This document shows, in pieces, positions 1-11,298 of a stretch of 64,000 nucleotides of DNA. Numbering within the stretch: the stretch's first letter is position 1; every line of letters begins with the position of its first letter. The notes below the pieces were generated by a model that saw only the letters and a list, made by a program, of their open reading frames with translations, searched no databases and had not been told where the DNA came from. This DNA comes from Actinomycetaceae bacterium (GTDB lineage Bacteria > Actinomycetota > Actinomycetes > Actinomycetales > Actinomycetaceae). A program made the position numbers and the translations under genes. The DNA lies in assembly GCA_030537735.1 (NCBI GenBank), contig JAUNVG010000001.1, forward strand, positions 302,160-366,159, in the 5' to 3' direction.

Positions 1-2200
<2,200 letters not shown>

Positions 2201-2204
2201 GGCG

Positions 2205-3395
2205 TTAGTTTTCCTTCCCCGCGTTAGCGGCAATCATGTGCATAAAGCGGTCGAACAGGTGCTCACCATCGTGGGGGCCAGCAGCCGCCTCCGGGTGGAA
2301 CTGCACCGAAAACGCCGGCAAGTCCAAGGCTCGTAGCCCTTCAACTACCTGATCGTTAAGGTTCACGTGCGAAACCTGCACGCGGCCGAACTCCGCCTCC
2401 GGGGCTGGCACAGGCTCCCCCACCGGGGCGTCAACTGCGAACCCGTGATTGTGGCTGGTGATCTCCACTTTCCCAGTGGTCAGATCGCGGATCGGTTGAT
2501 TCACCCCGCGGTGGCCAAAGCGCAGCTTGTAGGTGTCAAACCCCAAAGCCCGCCCGAAAAGCTGGTGGCCGAAGCAAATACCGAAAAATGGGATGCGATG
2601 CCTCAACACCTCGCGTAGGACCTCCACCTGGTGGTCGGCGGTAGCCGGATCGCCCGGCCCGTTAGAGAAAAACACCGCATCTGGAGCTAGGTCCAGGATC
2701 TGCTGGGCACTCACCCCAGCCGGGACCACCGTTAGCCTGGCTCCCCGCTGCGCCAGTTGCTCGGGAGTGCGAGACTTAATCCCCAGATCCACCGCCACAA
2801 TGTGGGCCTTTTCTTCCCCCTGGGCCGGCACCGAGTAGGCTTCAGCGGAAGTCACATCCTCCACCAGGCCTGACCCTGTCATCGGTTGGTGGGAGCGCAC
2901 GTGGGCGACGAAAGCCGCTCGGGTTTGCTCCGGAACCCAGTGACCCCCGCTTTGGTGTACCTCGGTAGGTAGTGACTGGCCGGAAAAAATCCCGCACCTC
3001 ATGGCGCCTTTTTCACGGATGTGGCGAGTGATGGCGCGAGTATCAACCTCACTTATGCCGATAATGTTTTGCTCACAAAGATCGGTTTCCAACTCCCTTT
3101 GCGAACGCCAACTGGAGCTGCGGCGAGCAGGGTCGCGCACCACGATTCCGCCGGCCCAAATCCGGTCGGACTCCACGTCCTCGTCATTCATCCCAGTATT
3201 GCCAATATGGGGCGATGTCATGACGATGATCTGGCGGTGATACGACGGGTCGGTGAGGGTCTCTTGATATCCAGTCATACCGGTAGTGAAAACCAACTCA
3301 CCGAGGGCGGTCCCCGCCGCTCCCCACTGCTTGCCGACGAAAATCGTGCCGTCTTCAAGGATTAACAGAGCCGGTCCAGGTGAAGTCGAAGTCAT
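2205..3395 (-). CDS. carA: Carbamoyl-phosphate synthase small (glutaminase) subunit
   Basis: Hydrolyses glutamine and channels ammonia to CarB. The 396-residue length is normal. The N-terminal CPSase small-chain domain ([16 protein letters not shown], later [14 protein letters not shown]) is followed by a class I glutamine amidotransferase domain with the nucleophile in GICFGHQ and the catalytic His/Glu in [13 protein letters not shown]. The usual Leu after the nucleophile is Phe, a mild change. The gene sits between pyrC (16 bases upstream) and carB (4 bases downstream), so it should be co-transcribed with pyrR-pyrB-pyrC. A carA inside the pyr operon suggests the enzyme is under pyrimidine control here, though it must also feed any arginine pathway. 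Confidence 0.97.
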   Translation of the reverse strand: MTSTSPGPALLILEDGTIFVGKQWGAAGTALGELVFTTGMTGYQETLTDPSYHRQIIVMTSPHIGNTGMNDEDVESDRIWAGGIVVRDPARRSSSWRSQRELETDLCEQNIIGISEVDTRAITRHIREKGAMRCGIFSGQSLPTEVHQSGGHWVPEQTRAAFVAHVRSHQPMTGSGLVEDVTSAEAYSVPAQGEEKAHIVAVDLGIKSRTPEQLAQRGARLTVVPAGVSAQQILDLAPDAVFFSNGPGDPATADHQVEVLREVLRHRIPFFGICFGHQLFGRALGFDTYKLRFGHRGVNQPIRDLTTGKVEITSHNHGFAVDAPVGEPVPAPEAEFGRVQVSHVNLNDQVVEGLRALDLPAFSVQFHPEAAAGPHDGEHLFDRFMHMIAANAGKEN

Positions 3396-3411
3396 ATTGC
3401 TTTCCCCCTTC

Positions 3412-4725
3412 TTACCGATCTTCTTTAGCCAGCGGAACGCCGTCGGCGACGGTGATATTACCTTGCCAAATCGTCCACATCACCTGGGTAGGTAACTCCT
3501 CCCCCAGGTAGGGTGAGTTCGACGAACGCGACCACAGGTGGTCAGTGGCCACTACCCGACGCACCTGCGGATCCACCAGCACCACGTTGGCGGGTTCCCC
3601 CACTGTTAACGGCCGGCCCTGGCCATCCACCCGACCAATACGCGCAGGATTAGCTGACATCACTCGCGCCACATCAGCCCAAGACATGCGGCCAGGTTCC
3701 ACCATGGTCTTAACGATCACTGCCAACGCAGTTTCCAACCCGGTCATGCCGAACGCCCCAGCCTGCCACTCACAATCCTTTGACTCCAACGGGTGGGGCG
3801 CATGGTCGGTGCCAACAATGTCGATGGTGCCGTCCGCCAAGCCAGCTCGCACCGCTTCCACATCCCGCTCGGTACGCAGCGGCGGATTGACTTTGTAACG
3901 CGGATCGTAGGTGCGGGCCTTGTCTTCGGTGAGGTAAAGGTGGTGGGGAGTTGCTTCCGCCGTCACCTGGATTCCACGTTTCTTCGCCCAGCGCACGATC
4001 TCAACCGAACCCGCCGTGGACAAGTGGCACACGTGCACGCGCGAACCAACATGTTCAGCTAAGAGCACGTCGCGGGCAATAATGGCTTCCTCCGCCACCG
4101 CTGGCCAGCCCGCTAAACCTAGTTCAGCTGACAGTGGGGACTCATTCATCTGCGCCCCTTCGGTCAGCTGCGGATCCTGCGCGTGCTGGGCAATCACCCC
4201 GTCGAAGGTTTTTACGTATTCCAAGGCCCGGCGCATCAGCACCGGATCGGAAACGCACATACCATCATCGGAAAAGACCTTCACTCGCGCGGTGGAGGCA
4301 GCCATCGCTCCCATGGCCGAAAGCTGCTTACCTTCTAGCCCCACGGTCACCGCGCCCACTGGGCGCACCTCGCACCAGGCGGCCTCCGCGCCCAATGCCG
4401 CCACCTGTTCCACGATGGCGGCGCTGTCAGCTACCGGGCGAGTATTTGCCATGGCGTGCACGCAGGTGTATCCGCCAACGGCGGCCGCGCGCGTACCGGT
4501 GAACACGGTTTCCGCATCCTCTTGTCCGGGTTGGCGCAAATGGGTGTGTAGATCCACCAGGCCCGGCAGGGCGATAAGACCGTCAGCCTCAATCACCCGG
4601 TGGTTAGCCTCAAGCTCACTGCCAGCATCGGCGCCGACCGCCACAATCACACCATCTTTAATGGCTATATCTGTTTTTTCTTCCCCCAAAATGGAGGCCC
4701 CGCGAATCAGAATCTGCTTAGACAT
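3412..4725 (-). CDS. pyrC: Dihydroorotase (type I, metal-dependent)
   Basis: Cyclises N-carbamoyl-aspartate to dihydroorotate, the third step of UMP synthesis. The 437-residue protein has the amidohydrolase metal motif [10 protein letters not shown] near residue 60, histidines in IAQHAQDP and VCHLSTAG, and the conserved GTDHAPH near residue 310 holding the catalytic Asp. This is the long class I form typical of Gram-positive bacteria, not the short E. coli type. Its start overlaps the end of pyrB by 8 bases, so the two are translationally coupled. Confidence 0.97.
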   Translation of the reverse strand: MSKQILIRGASILGEEKTDIAIKDGVIVAVGADAGSELEANHRVIEADGLIALPGLVDLHTHLRQPGQEDAETVFTGTRAAAVGGYTCVHAMANTRPVADSAAIVEQVAALGAEAAWCEVRPVGAVTVGLEGKQLSAMGAMAASTARVKVFSDDGMCVSDPVLMRRALEYVKTFDGVIAQHAQDPQLTEGAQMNESPLSAELGLAGWPAVAEEAIIARDVLLAEHVGSRVHVCHLSTAGSVEIVRWAKKRGIQVTAEATPHHLYLTEDKARTYDPRYKVNPPLRTERDVEAVRAGLADGTIDIVGTDHAPHPLESKDCEWQAGAFGMTGLETALAVIVKTMVEPGRMSWADVARVMSANPARIGRVDGQGRPLTVGEPANVVLVDPQVRRVVATDHLWSRSSNSPYLGEELPTQVMWTIWQGNITVADGVPLAKEDR

Positions 4726-5686
4726 CAGTATTACCTTCCCCAGCCAGTAGTAGATAAAGGGCAGCCATGCGCACGCTCACCCCGTTGTTGACCTGTTCCA
4801 CGATCACCGAACGCGGGTGATCGGCGGCTTCAGCGCAGATCTCCAAACCGCGATTCATCGGCCCCGGATGCATGATGCGACACTGCGGTGGCAGGTTCGT
4901 TAGACGTTGCCGATCTAAACCGTACGCACTGTGGTACTCCCCCGGGGAGGGGAAGAACCCGCCACCGAGGGAACTCATGCGTTCGCGTTGCACCCGCAGC
5001 ATGATAATGGCATCGGGTTGGTGGGTGGCGATCGCCGTGTCCAAGTTGTAGCTGACCTGGCACGGCCACTGATCTATCCCCACGGGAACCAAGGTGGGCG
5101 GAGCCACCACCATTACTTGCGCTCCCAGCAGGGAAAACAGTTGCACGTCTGAGCGTGCCACCCGCGAATGCAGGATGTCGCCCACAATGATGATCCGTTT
5201 GCCGGTTAGTTTCGAACCGATTAGTTCTTCCCGGTCGCGGTGGTAGCGTCGCAAGGTCATGGCGTCTAACAGTGCCTGCGTCGGGTGCTGGTGGGTGCCA
5301 TCGCCGGCGTTCAAAACCGGCAGGTCCATCCACCCGGCGTGAGCCAACCGGTGGGCGGCCCCGGAGGAAGAATGGCGCATGACCACCGCGTCGGCTCCCA
5401 TTGCCTGCAAAGTCAGGGCGGTGTCTTTCAAGGACTCACCCTTAGACACCGAAGAGCCCTTGGCGGCGAAGTTAATCACATCTGCCGACAGTCGTTTAGC
5501 GGCCGCTTCAAAGCTCAGGCGAGTTCGAGTGGAATCTTCAAAAAACAAGTTCACCACGGTTTTGCCACGCAAAGTAGGCAGCTTCTTCACTCGCCGCTCC
5601 TGCGTGGCAGCCATTGACTCAGCGGTGTCGAGCAGGCGCAGAGCGTCTTCTTCACTGAGGTCTGCAATATCAATGAGGTGCTTCAT
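4718..5686 (-). CDS. pyrB: Aspartate carbamoyltransferase catalytic subunit
   Basis: Condenses carbamoyl phosphate with aspartate, the committed step of pyrimidine synthesis. The 322-residue protein has the carbamoyl-phosphate motif STRTR inside [15 protein letters not shown], the [11 protein letters not shown] loop and a C-terminal HPGPMNRG. No pyrI regulatory-subunit gene lies beside it, so the enzyme is probably the unregulated trimer usual in Gram-positives, with control exerted through PyrR. The start overlaps the pyrR stop by 4 bases (ATGA). Confidence 0.97.
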   Translation of the reverse strand: MKHLIDIADLSEEDALRLLDTAESMAATQERRVKKLPTLRGKTVVNLFFEDSTRTRLSFEAAAKRLSADVINFAAKGSSVSKGESLKDTALTLQAMGADAVVMRHSSSGAAHRLAHAGWMDLPVLNAGDGTHQHPTQALLDAMTLRRYHRDREELIGSKLTGKRIIIVGDILHSRVARSDVQLFSLLGAQVMVVAPPTLVPVGIDQWPCQVSYNLDTAIATHQPDAIIMLRVQRERMSSLGGGFFPSPGEYHSAYGLDRQRLTNLPPQCRIMHPGPMNRGLEICAEAADHPRSVIVEQVNNGVSVRMAALYLLLAGEGNTDV

Positions 5687-6228
5687 TTTGCCTCCGTAAT
5701 GATTACCGCATCGGTGCCGTCTATTTCTTGGCAGTGGATTTCGACAGATTCAGACTTCGACGTCGGCAGGTTCTTTCCTACGAAGTCGGGGCGTATCGGT
5801 AGTTCGCGGTGGCCTCGATCCACCAGTACCGCCAGCAGCACGCGCTTGGGGCGTCCAATGTCGAAAAGGGCATCCAAAGCGCTATTAACGGTGCGGCCGG
5901 TGTAGAGCACGTCGTCAACAAGTACCACCGTGCGGTTGTCGATGCCCCCGGCAGGTACGGAGGTCGGGTGCGGGGTTCGCAGTGGTTGATCCGCTAAGTC
6001 ATCGCGGTACATGGTGATGTCGAGGCTGCCTACCGCAACATCTGTGTTGGTGATTTTTCGCAGTTGCTGCGCTAGTCGTTTCGCTAGGGTGGCTCCTCGC
6101 GTGGGGATTCCCAAGATGACGAGGTCGGCCCCTCCCTTAGTGCATTCGATGACCTCATAGGCGATGCGGGTGAGGGCACGTTCGATATCTGCGGCCGTTA
6201 AAACGACCTTTTCTTTTGTGCTGGTCAC
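5683..6228 (-). CDS. pyrR: PyrR, pyrimidine operon regulator / uracil phosphoribosyltransferase
   Basis: An RNA-binding regulator of the PRTase fold that senses UMP/UTP and represses pyr expression; many members also make UMP from uracil and PRPP. The 181 residues carry the PRPP loop [21 protein letters not shown] near residue 110 and [14 protein letters not shown] near residue 45. The start is GTG at 6228, preceded by a strong AAGGAG six bases upstream. That Shine-Dalgarno lies within a conserved PyrR-binding stem-loop (6235-6268), so the gene probably represses its own operon at translation. First gene of pyrR-pyrB-pyrC-carA-carB. Confidence 0.96.
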   Translation of the reverse strand: MTSTKEKVVLTAADIERALTRIAYEVIECTKGGADLVILGIPTRGATLAKRLAQQLRKITNTDVAVGSLDITMYRDDLADQPLRTPHPTSVPAGGIDNRTVVLVDDVLYTGRTVNSALDALFDIGRPKRVLLAVLVDRGHRELPIRPDFVGKNLPTSKSESVEIHCQEIDGTDAVIITEAK

Positions 6229-6234
6229 AGCTTT

Positions 6235-6268
6235 CTCCTTTCCCGCCTCTCTGGACGGCTTTAAAGGA
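6235..6268 (-). promoter_or_regulatory. PyrR-binding RNA loop enclosing the pyrR Shine-Dalgarno
   Basis: On the minus strand the pyrR leader holds CCGTCCAGAGAGGCGG, containing the CCAGAGAGGC core conserved in PyrR-binding loops. It is flanked by TCCTTT (6268-6263) and AAAGGA (6241-6236), which pair as an outer stem; CCG and CGG form the inner stem. The pyrR Shine-Dalgarno AAGGAG (6240-6235) overlaps the 3' arm. I see no separate antiterminator/terminator pair between this element and the GTG. The layout therefore fits PyrR-stabilised blockage of translation, as described for mycobacterial pyr, better than the Bacillus attenuation scheme. Confidence 0.85.
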
Positions 6269-6284
6269 CGGTTCTATTTGTAAT

Positions 6285-6317
6285 CAACGCCCGTAACGAG
6301 AACCGTTACGGGCGTTG
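6285..6317 (-). terminator. Hairpin after nusB
   Basis: A perfect 14-bp stem (6285-6298 with 6304-6317) with a 5-base loop begins 5 bases beyond the nusB stop codon. No U-run follows on the minus strand (ATTACAAATAG), so if it terminates it does so without a classical U-tract. It separates the aro-efp-nusB operon from the pyr leader. Confidence 0.65.
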
Positions 6318-6322
6318 AAGTC

Positions 6323-7156
6323 TTAAGTGTCGCGTTCGTCAGTCGTAGATTCAACCTGAACGCTTAGCAGCGGAGCCTGCGGGGTTTGGTCGGCTCCTGC
6401 TGAATTCTCTACCGGGGGTGCGGTGTCGGTTTCTTGCAACTGTGAAGGTAGATTGTCCAAATCCAAAGCGTCCAGATCTATTCCCCCACTGTCGCCTGGC
6501 GTTTCACCGCCAGCATCTAGACCGGGTTGGTCGATGTCCGCGGCCGCGCCGGGAGCGGGATCCACATTCGCTTCCAAGTCAGCAGCGTCGTCTTCTTGCC
6601 GATCTTCAGCTTCAACGGAGGCCTCCGCTTGCGATGGTGTTTGCGCTGCCTGTGGTAAAGAATCATCGGTGCGATCGAAGCTGCGGAAGGCAGCTTCCAG
6701 GGCTTCGTCGGCGGCGCGTACTTCTTCACGATTGGCGCGCACCGCATCCAAAATGGCGTTCACACGCGCAGGTGAGTCATCAGCCGAAACGGCTTTCGCA
6801 ATAATCACCGCCTCATCGATGGCAGTGACGCTGGGGACGTCCTCATTCCATAGAATCTCCCACACGCCCACTCTCAATACCGCCCGATCCACTGCCGGTA
6901 ACCGATCCAGGTCGCGGTTAGTTGAATGGGTAGCAATCAAGTCATCGATGTCGTACAGGTGTTCCGCGACGCCCTCCACTACCTCGATAGCGTAAGGAGG
7001 CAGCGGGGTCTGCGCAGCGGTTATGGTACGCCTCTGGTCAAGTAGGTCCAGCAAGTCTTCGCGGTAGCGCGACAAGCCTCGCTGGTCAGCTTCGAACAGG
7101 ACATCGACCGCGCGCTTGCGGGCGCGCGTGCGGGAAGTGAAAGAGCGTTCCTTCAT
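6323..7156 (-). CDS. nusB: Transcription antitermination factor NusB with long acidic C-terminal extension
   Basis: NusB binds boxA RNA with NusE (S10) and supports rRNA antitermination. The NusB fold occupies about residues 1-145: TSRTRARKRAVDVLFEADQR at the start, then AVDRAVLRVGVWEIL and VTAIDEAVIIAKAVS, where the family motif is usually INEAVELAK. The family is normally about 130-190 residues; this one is 277. The extra 130 residues are rich in Asp, Glu, Ala, Pro and Gln, with no hydrophobic core visible, so probably disordered. Its ATG overlaps the efp stop codon by one base, implying coupling. Identification rests on the N-terminal half; the role of the tail is unknown. Confidence 0.93.
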   Translation of the reverse strand: MKERSFTSRTRARKRAVDVLFEADQRGLSRYREDLLDLLDQRRTITAAQTPLPPYAIEVVEGVAEHLYDIDDLIATHSTNRDLDRLPAVDRAVLRVGVWEILWNEDVPSVTAIDEAVIIAKAVSADDSPARVNAILDAVRANREEVRAADEALEAAFRSFDRTDDSLPQAAQTPSQAEASVEAEDRQEDDAADLEANVDPAPGAAADIDQPGLDAGGETPGDSGGIDLDALDLDNLPSQLQETDTAPPVENSAGADQTPQAPLLSVQVESTTDERDT

Positions 7157-7719
7157 TAGTCGTTGACGCGTCCTGCGTATTCACCCGTGCGAGTATCAAC
7201 CTTAATGCGGGTTCCCTGCTCCAAGAACAGCGGTACCTGAATGTCATACCCGGTTTCCAGCGTGGCAGGCTTGGTTCCCGCGTTCGAACGGTCTCCCTGC
7301 AGTCCCGGCTCGGTGTAGGTGATTTCCAAGGTCACGGTGGCGGGAAGCTCCACGAACAGCACGTTACCTTCATACATGGAAACGATGGCGGATTGGTTCT
7401 CCATCAGGAAGCGCTTGGCGTCACCAATGATGTCGCCGCCCACCAGGTACTGGTCGTAAGTGGAGGCATCCATGAAGACATAGTCGTTGCCGTCCTGGTA
7501 CAGGTAGGTCATGTCCCGGCGGTCAACGGTGGCGGTTTCTACCTTGACACCGGCGTTAAAGGTTTTATCCACGGTTTTACCGGACAGGACGTTCTTCAGC
7601 TTCGAACGCACGAAGGCGGGGCCTTTACCGGGCTTGACGTGTTGGAATTCAACGACAGACCAAAGCTGGTTGTCGATTTTCAGAACCATACCGTTCTTCA
7701 GGTCGTTAGTTGTTGCCAC
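7156..7719 (-). CDS. efp: Translation elongation factor P
   Basis: Relieves ribosome stalling at polyproline. The 187-residue protein has the three-domain EF-P pattern: N-terminal KOW-like domain ([20 protein letters not shown]), the [14 protein letters not shown] loop whose tip contacts the P-site tRNA, and the C-terminal motif near [24 protein letters not shown]. The loop-tip residue is Lys in KPGKGPA. No modification genes (epmA, epmB) lie nearby. GTG start at 7719 with AGGTGA upstream. Followed without a gap by nusB, a common actinobacterial pairing. Confidence 0.97.
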   Translation of the reverse strand: MATTNDLKNGMVLKIDNQLWSVVEFQHVKPGKGPAFVRSKLKNVLSGKTVDKTFNAGVKVETATVDRRDMTYLYQDGNDYVFMDASTYDQYLVGGDIIGDAKRFLMENQSAIVSMYEGNVLFVELPATVTLEITYTEPGLQGDRSNAGTKPATLETGYDIQVPLFLEQGTRIKVDTRTGEYAGRVND

Positions 7720-7753
7720 GAGTTCACCTATCTTGTAGTTGTGCGGGCAGTTT

Positions 7754-8305
7754 TCAGTCGGCTTTAGAATACCGCGCCGCCGCCACTAATGCGAGTAGCG
7801 AAGCCGCATTCTGGCTAGCTTCGATCGTAGTTGTGTCCATGATCTCACGCTCCAGCCCATCCCAAGCCTGCCGGTAGGAATCCACCATTGTTGCGAATGT
7901 CCTTCGCAGCGGGCCAAAACCAACTGTGCGGGGCGCATTCAACCCCGTGCGGCGCATTAGCGTATCTAAGTCAGCTGTCACCTCAACAAGAACACGCGAG
8001 GTTGAGTTGTCACTAAGAATCTTTTGTATCTGTGGTTGTGTCACCACCTCCGGCCCCAGCACCAGTATCCTGCCTTCGGTGTCGTCCTCGTCCGGAAGCG
8101 TGGACAGTAGTTGCTCCGCTAGTTCGCGTTGCCAGCGCAAAGCCACATCGGTGCCTTCTCGCACTAGAATCTGCCCCACCGGCTGGCCGGCCACCCGAGC
8201 TACCTCTTCATCTAGTTCAATCACAGGTAAGGCGGTTGCTTCCGCTAGGGCCTGAGCCAACGCGGTCTTACCCGCGCCAGCTACCCCGAAAATAATGTAT
8301 TCCAC
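7754..8305 (-). CDS. Divergent shikimate-kinase-like P-loop protein
   Basis: A second shikimate-kinase-fold protein beside the canonical aroK. The 183 residues begin with a Walker A (GVAGAGKT, residues 7-14). Aligned by eye to canonical kinases, it keeps the Asp of the second acidic position (ELDEEV), an Arg after the following helix (ALRWQRE), a lid Arg (APRTVG) and a late SYRQAW Arg. The first acidic residue has become Glu, and the shikimate-contacting Gly-Gly-Gly is replaced by Gly-Pro-Glu (LVLGPEVV). It lies 2 bases after aroB and 34 before efp, co-directional with the aro operon. It may have changed acceptor, become regulatory, or be decaying; the frame is intact, which argues against decay. 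Confidence 0.7.
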   Translation of the reverse strand: MEYIIFGVAGAGKTALAQALAEATALPVIELDEEVARVAGQPVGQILVREGTDVALRWQRELAEQLLSTLPDEDDTEGRILVLGPEVVTQPQIQKILSDNSTSRVLVEVTADLDTLMRRTGLNAPRTVGFGPLRRTFATMVDSYRQAWDGLEREIMDTTTIEASQNAASLLALVAAARYSKAD

Positions 8306-8307
8306 CT

Positions 8308-9393
8308 TCAGTCCTCGCTATTACCGTGAAATAACTCATGGTCTTGCATTACCGTCCAGGCCTGTTCCAACACTTGCCCAGGAATGGCTTCCACCCGGGT
8401 ACTACCTGGTTGCGGCGTTAGCACCATGCGGATTTGACCGGAGCGAACCTTCTTATCGGTATTCATCACCGTGTAGATCTGCTCCCAAGACTCGGCACTC
8501 CAGCTCGTCGGTAAACCCTGTGCGGAAAAAATCGCTTCTTGTTTTTCCACCCACTCCCACTGGCAATACCCCAGCAAAAACGCCACTATGGAGGCGTAGA
8601 TACAGCCGATAGCTACCGCTTCTCCATGGCGGACACGATAGTTGGAAAGCTTTTCTACCGCGTGGGCCAAAGTGTGACCGTAGTTCAAGATCTCGCGCAT
8701 TCCAGCTTCTTTGAGGTCACTTCCCACCACCTCAGCTTTTACCTTCACAGCGCGTTCAATCAGTTCCCTCACCACCGGGTCGCCGGCTTTAACGCGCCGG
8801 CCTTCAACCAGCTGCAAAATCTCAGTGTCACGAATGCAGCCGCATTTAATGACCTCCGCCATCCCGGCGTTGAAATCCTCCGCAGGCAGGGTAGCTAACG
8901 TGTCCGTGTCGGCCACTACCGCGCGCGGAGAATGAAACGCTCCCGCTAGGTTCTTCCCAGCTGCAGTGTTAATCCCGGTCTTTCCCCCCACCGCGGCATC
9001 CACCATCGCCAGTAAGGTGGTGGGAATCTGCACCACGTCCACCCCGCGTAGCCACGTGGCTGCCACGAAACCAGCTAGGTCGGTAGTAGCCCCACCGCCC
9101 AGCCCGACCACCAGGTCGCGCCTGGAGATCCCCGCTGCTGCGGCCTCTTCCCACGCCTGCGCCAGTACGCTAACGTCTTTGCCGGCCTCGCCGTCAGGGT
9201 GGCAAAAACAGCGCACCTGGTGAGTTTTAGCCCAGCGCTCAGCTAGGCGCTCAGCCAGCGGCTGCAAGGTAGGCGGATGAATCAGCAAAATGCGTTCATA
9301 TTCGCTGAAACTAAAGAAACGATCATCTTCTAACAGTCCCGCACCAATGTGCACCGGATAAGTGTGCTCCGCATGCACCTGTATTTCACTCAC
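8308..9393 (-). CDS. aroB: 3-dehydroquinate synthase
   Basis: NAD- and metal-dependent conversion of DAHP to 3-dehydroquinate, second step of the shikimate pathway. Recognised by the nucleotide motif GLGGGATTDLAGFVAATWLRG, PTTLLAMVDAAVGGKTGIN, and the metal-binding segments GMAEVIKCG, LNYGHTLAHAVE and RHGEAVAIG. I chose the GTG at 9393 (361 residues), preceded by AGGTGAGG, over a TTG 39 bases further upstream inside aroK. The chosen start lies 4 bases past the aroK stop, and the Shine-Dalgarno overlaps that stop. Part of aroC-aroK-aroB. Confidence 0.97.
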   Translation of the reverse strand: MSEIQVHAEHTYPVHIGAGLLEDDRFFSFSEYERILLIHPPTLQPLAERLAERWAKTHQVRCFCHPDGEAGKDVSVLAQAWEEAAAAGISRRDLVVGLGGGATTDLAGFVAATWLRGVDVVQIPTTLLAMVDAAVGGKTGINTAAGKNLAGAFHSPRAVVADTDTLATLPAEDFNAGMAEVIKCGCIRDTEILQLVEGRRVKAGDPVVRELIERAVKVKAEVVGSDLKEAGMREILNYGHTLAHAVEKLSNYRVRHGEAVAIGCIYASIVAFLLGYCQWEWVEKQEAIFSAQGLPTSWSAESWEQIYTVMNTDKKVRSGQIRMVLTPQPGSTRVEAIPGQVLEQAWTVMQDHELFHGNSED

Positions 9394-9397
9394 GACC

Positions 9398-9952
9398 TCA
9401 CCTACCTGTGTCTTCGTCTTCGCCCCGGTCAATACCGGTAATAACCCCAGCCTCAGTCAAAGCCTGCTGCAGGCGCGAAAAATTAACGTGCTTGGGAGCG
9501 TCATCTACCTCCACCGTCACATCCGCTACCTGCCGGTACCACGGCAGCCTGCGCTCCGCCAACGCCGCCAGGCGATCACCGCCGCCTTTGAGCAAGGGAC
9601 GGTGATTGCTCTTCGCGGTGCGCCGCTGCGCCTCCGGCACCGAGACATCTAGGAAAACCGTGAACACCTGGTTAAGCAGGTCGCGGTTATCGGCGCGCTC
9701 CACCACTCCGCCACCGGTGGCGATCACGCACCGTTTCCTACCAACTACCTGCGCTAAACAGCGGTGCTCCCACTGGCGGAAGCATTCCTCCCCCGACTGG
9801 AAAAGCTCGGCGATGGTGCGACCACTACGCATCTGCAGGTAATCATCCAAGTCAATTACCTCCCACCCCAAAAGCTCACCCAAGGCGCGAGCGAGGTTGG
9901 TTTTACCACTGCCTGGCAACCCCACTAAGGCAACCGTGTCTACGCGGCTCAC
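9398..9952 (-). CDS. aroK: Shikimate kinase (canonical)
   Basis: Phosphorylates shikimate at O3. All key elements are present: Walker A GLPGSGKT (residues 11-18), acceptor site IDLDDYLQ with both Asp, the Arg in GEECFRQWE, the glycine triplet in ATGGGVV, the lid NHRPLLKGG and a late RLPWYRQVA. This makes it the functional kinase of the pathway and sharpens the contrast with the divergent copy at 7754-8305. Its GTG start (9952) overlaps the aroC stop by 4 bases. Length 184 is slightly long owing to an acidic C-terminal tail. Confidence 0.97.
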   Translation of the reverse strand: MSRVDTVALVGLPGSGKTNLARALGELLGWEVIDLDDYLQMRSGRTIAELFQSGEECFRQWEHRCLAQVVGRKRCVIATGGGVVERADNRDLLNQVFTVFLDVSVPEAQRRTAKSNHRPLLKGGGDRLAALAERRLPWYRQVADVTVEVDDAPKHVNFSRLQQALTEAGVITGIDRGEDEDTGR

Positions 9953-11208
9953 GAGGCGTCCTCGCGCTGTTCGCCCTGCAAACGCGAACGCACCTGGCGC
10001 TGGTGGGTGGCAACCGCCTGCCGGATCCGCTCCACCGACCCCGAACCGTACATCTTCATCACCGCATCTGCCAAAGTAATCGCAACCATCGCCTCAGCAA
10101 TCACCGCCGCCGGCACCACCGCGCAAGTGTCGGAACGCTGATGCAAGGCAGGGGCGCCCTGACCGGTACGCAAATCAATCGTTGCGCGCGGCCTGGGAAC
10201 AGTAGAAATCGGTTTGAAACCCACCGTGACTCGCACTGGCTCACCGTTACTCATCCCACCTTCGACGCCGCCAGCACGATTACTGCTGCGCCGCACGCCA
10301 CCGTCATCGGTGGGGAAGATATCGTCATGCGCATGCGAACCCAACGCGCTCACTTGCCCCTGCCCGGCACCGACCGCCACCGTTTTAGCGGAAGGAATCG
10401 ACATTAACGCTGCAGCCAGGCGCGCATCGAGGCGTTCATCCCACTGCGTATAGCTACCCAACCCGACCGGTAGGTGGTAAGCGCAAACTTCCACCATTCC
10501 CCCGATGGTGTCCCCGTTGGCATGAGCGGCATCAATCGCCGCCACGAAAGCCGCACTGGTATCAGCATCCGCGGCGCGCACCGGGTCAGCGTCCAACAGC
10601 TCCCGAGTCTTAGCCGGCCCGTGCTTGGCAATCAAAGCATCGAAAGCCGCATTGTCGCCCCTGCACTCACCGATCTGCACCACCTGGGAGGCGATCTCAA
10701 TACCCGCCACTTGCTGCAGGAAACGGCGAGCTACCTCCCCCACTGCCACGCGCGTGGCGGTCTCACGCGCTGAAGCTCTTTCCAAAACCGCGCGTGCATC
10801 CGCATGGTCGAACTTCATCATGCCCGCGAAATCAGCGTGCCCCGGACGAGGACGTGTCAGTCGCCGGTTGCGCGCCACCTCCCGTTCATCCCCGGTGCCC
10901 GCGTCAATAAGTAAGTCACTTGGGTCCACCGGGTCGGCGCTCATCACCACTTCCCATTTGGGCCACTCACTATTAGCGATTTCGATAGCCACTGGGGAAC
11001 CTAGAGTAACGCCGTGGCGCACGCCCCCAAGAATCCGCACCGCGTCCTGTTCGAACTTTTGTCGCGCGCCCCTCCCGTAACCGAGGCGCCGGCGTGCCAA
11101 GGCGGCTTTAATGTGTTCACTGGTTAACTCAACCCCCGCCGGTACGCCGTCAAGGACGCCAACTAAAGAAGGGCCGTGTGACTCCCCTGCGCTCAACCAT
11201 CTCATCAT
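9949..11208 (-). CDS. aroC: Chorismate synthase
   Basis: FMN-dependent 1,4-elimination of EPSP to chorismate. Hallmarks seen are AGESHGPSLVGVLDGVPAGVEL at the start, RPGHADFAGMMKFDHADARAVLERASARET, GDTIGGMVEV and SSNRAGGVEGGMSNG. I place the start at the ATG-ATG pair 11208/11205 (MMRWLSAGESHG; 419 residues), because chorismate synthases begin just before this motif and the 21 residues upstream resemble no family sequence. There is no clear Shine-Dalgarno at this start. Heads a coupled aroC-aroK-aroB set; aroE is two genes upstream. No aroQ/aroD gene is seen in the window. Confidence 0.96.
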   Translation of the reverse strand: MMRWLSAGESHGPSLVGVLDGVPAGVELTSEHIKAALARRRLGYGRGARQKFEQDAVRILGGVRHGVTLGSPVAIEIANSEWPKWEVVMSADPVDPSDLLIDAGTGDEREVARNRRLTRPRPGHADFAGMMKFDHADARAVLERASARETATRVAVGEVARRFLQQVAGIEIASQVVQIGECRGDNAAFDALIAKHGPAKTRELLDADPVRAADADTSAAFVAAIDAAHANGDTIGGMVEVCAYHLPVGLGSYTQWDERLDARLAAALMSIPSAKTVAVGAGQGQVSALGSHAHDDIFPTDDGGVRRSSNRAGGVEGGMSNGEPVRVTVGFKPISTVPRPRATIDLRTGQGAPALHQRSDTCAVVPAAVIAEAMVAITLADAVMKMYGSGSVERIRQAVATHQRQVRSRLQGEQREDAS

Positions 11209-11298
11209 ACGGTTAGTTTGGCACAGGGCAGGTAGAAGGTCGCGGGTAGGTTCTGACTGTGAGACGACCACCCCCAGGGGCGCGGCCCGCGGTGGAGC

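Noticed and set aside
4016..4750. 244-residue plus-strand frame
   Set aside because: Lies antisense over pyrC, which has every dihydroorotase motif. Ser/Ala/Thr-rich composition is that of a shadow frame.
6229..6322. Bacillus-type pyr attenuator in the pyrR leader
   Set aside because: The only strong hairpin (6285-6317) lies upstream of the PyrR loop, directly after nusB, so it cannot be the terminator that a downstream decision would form.
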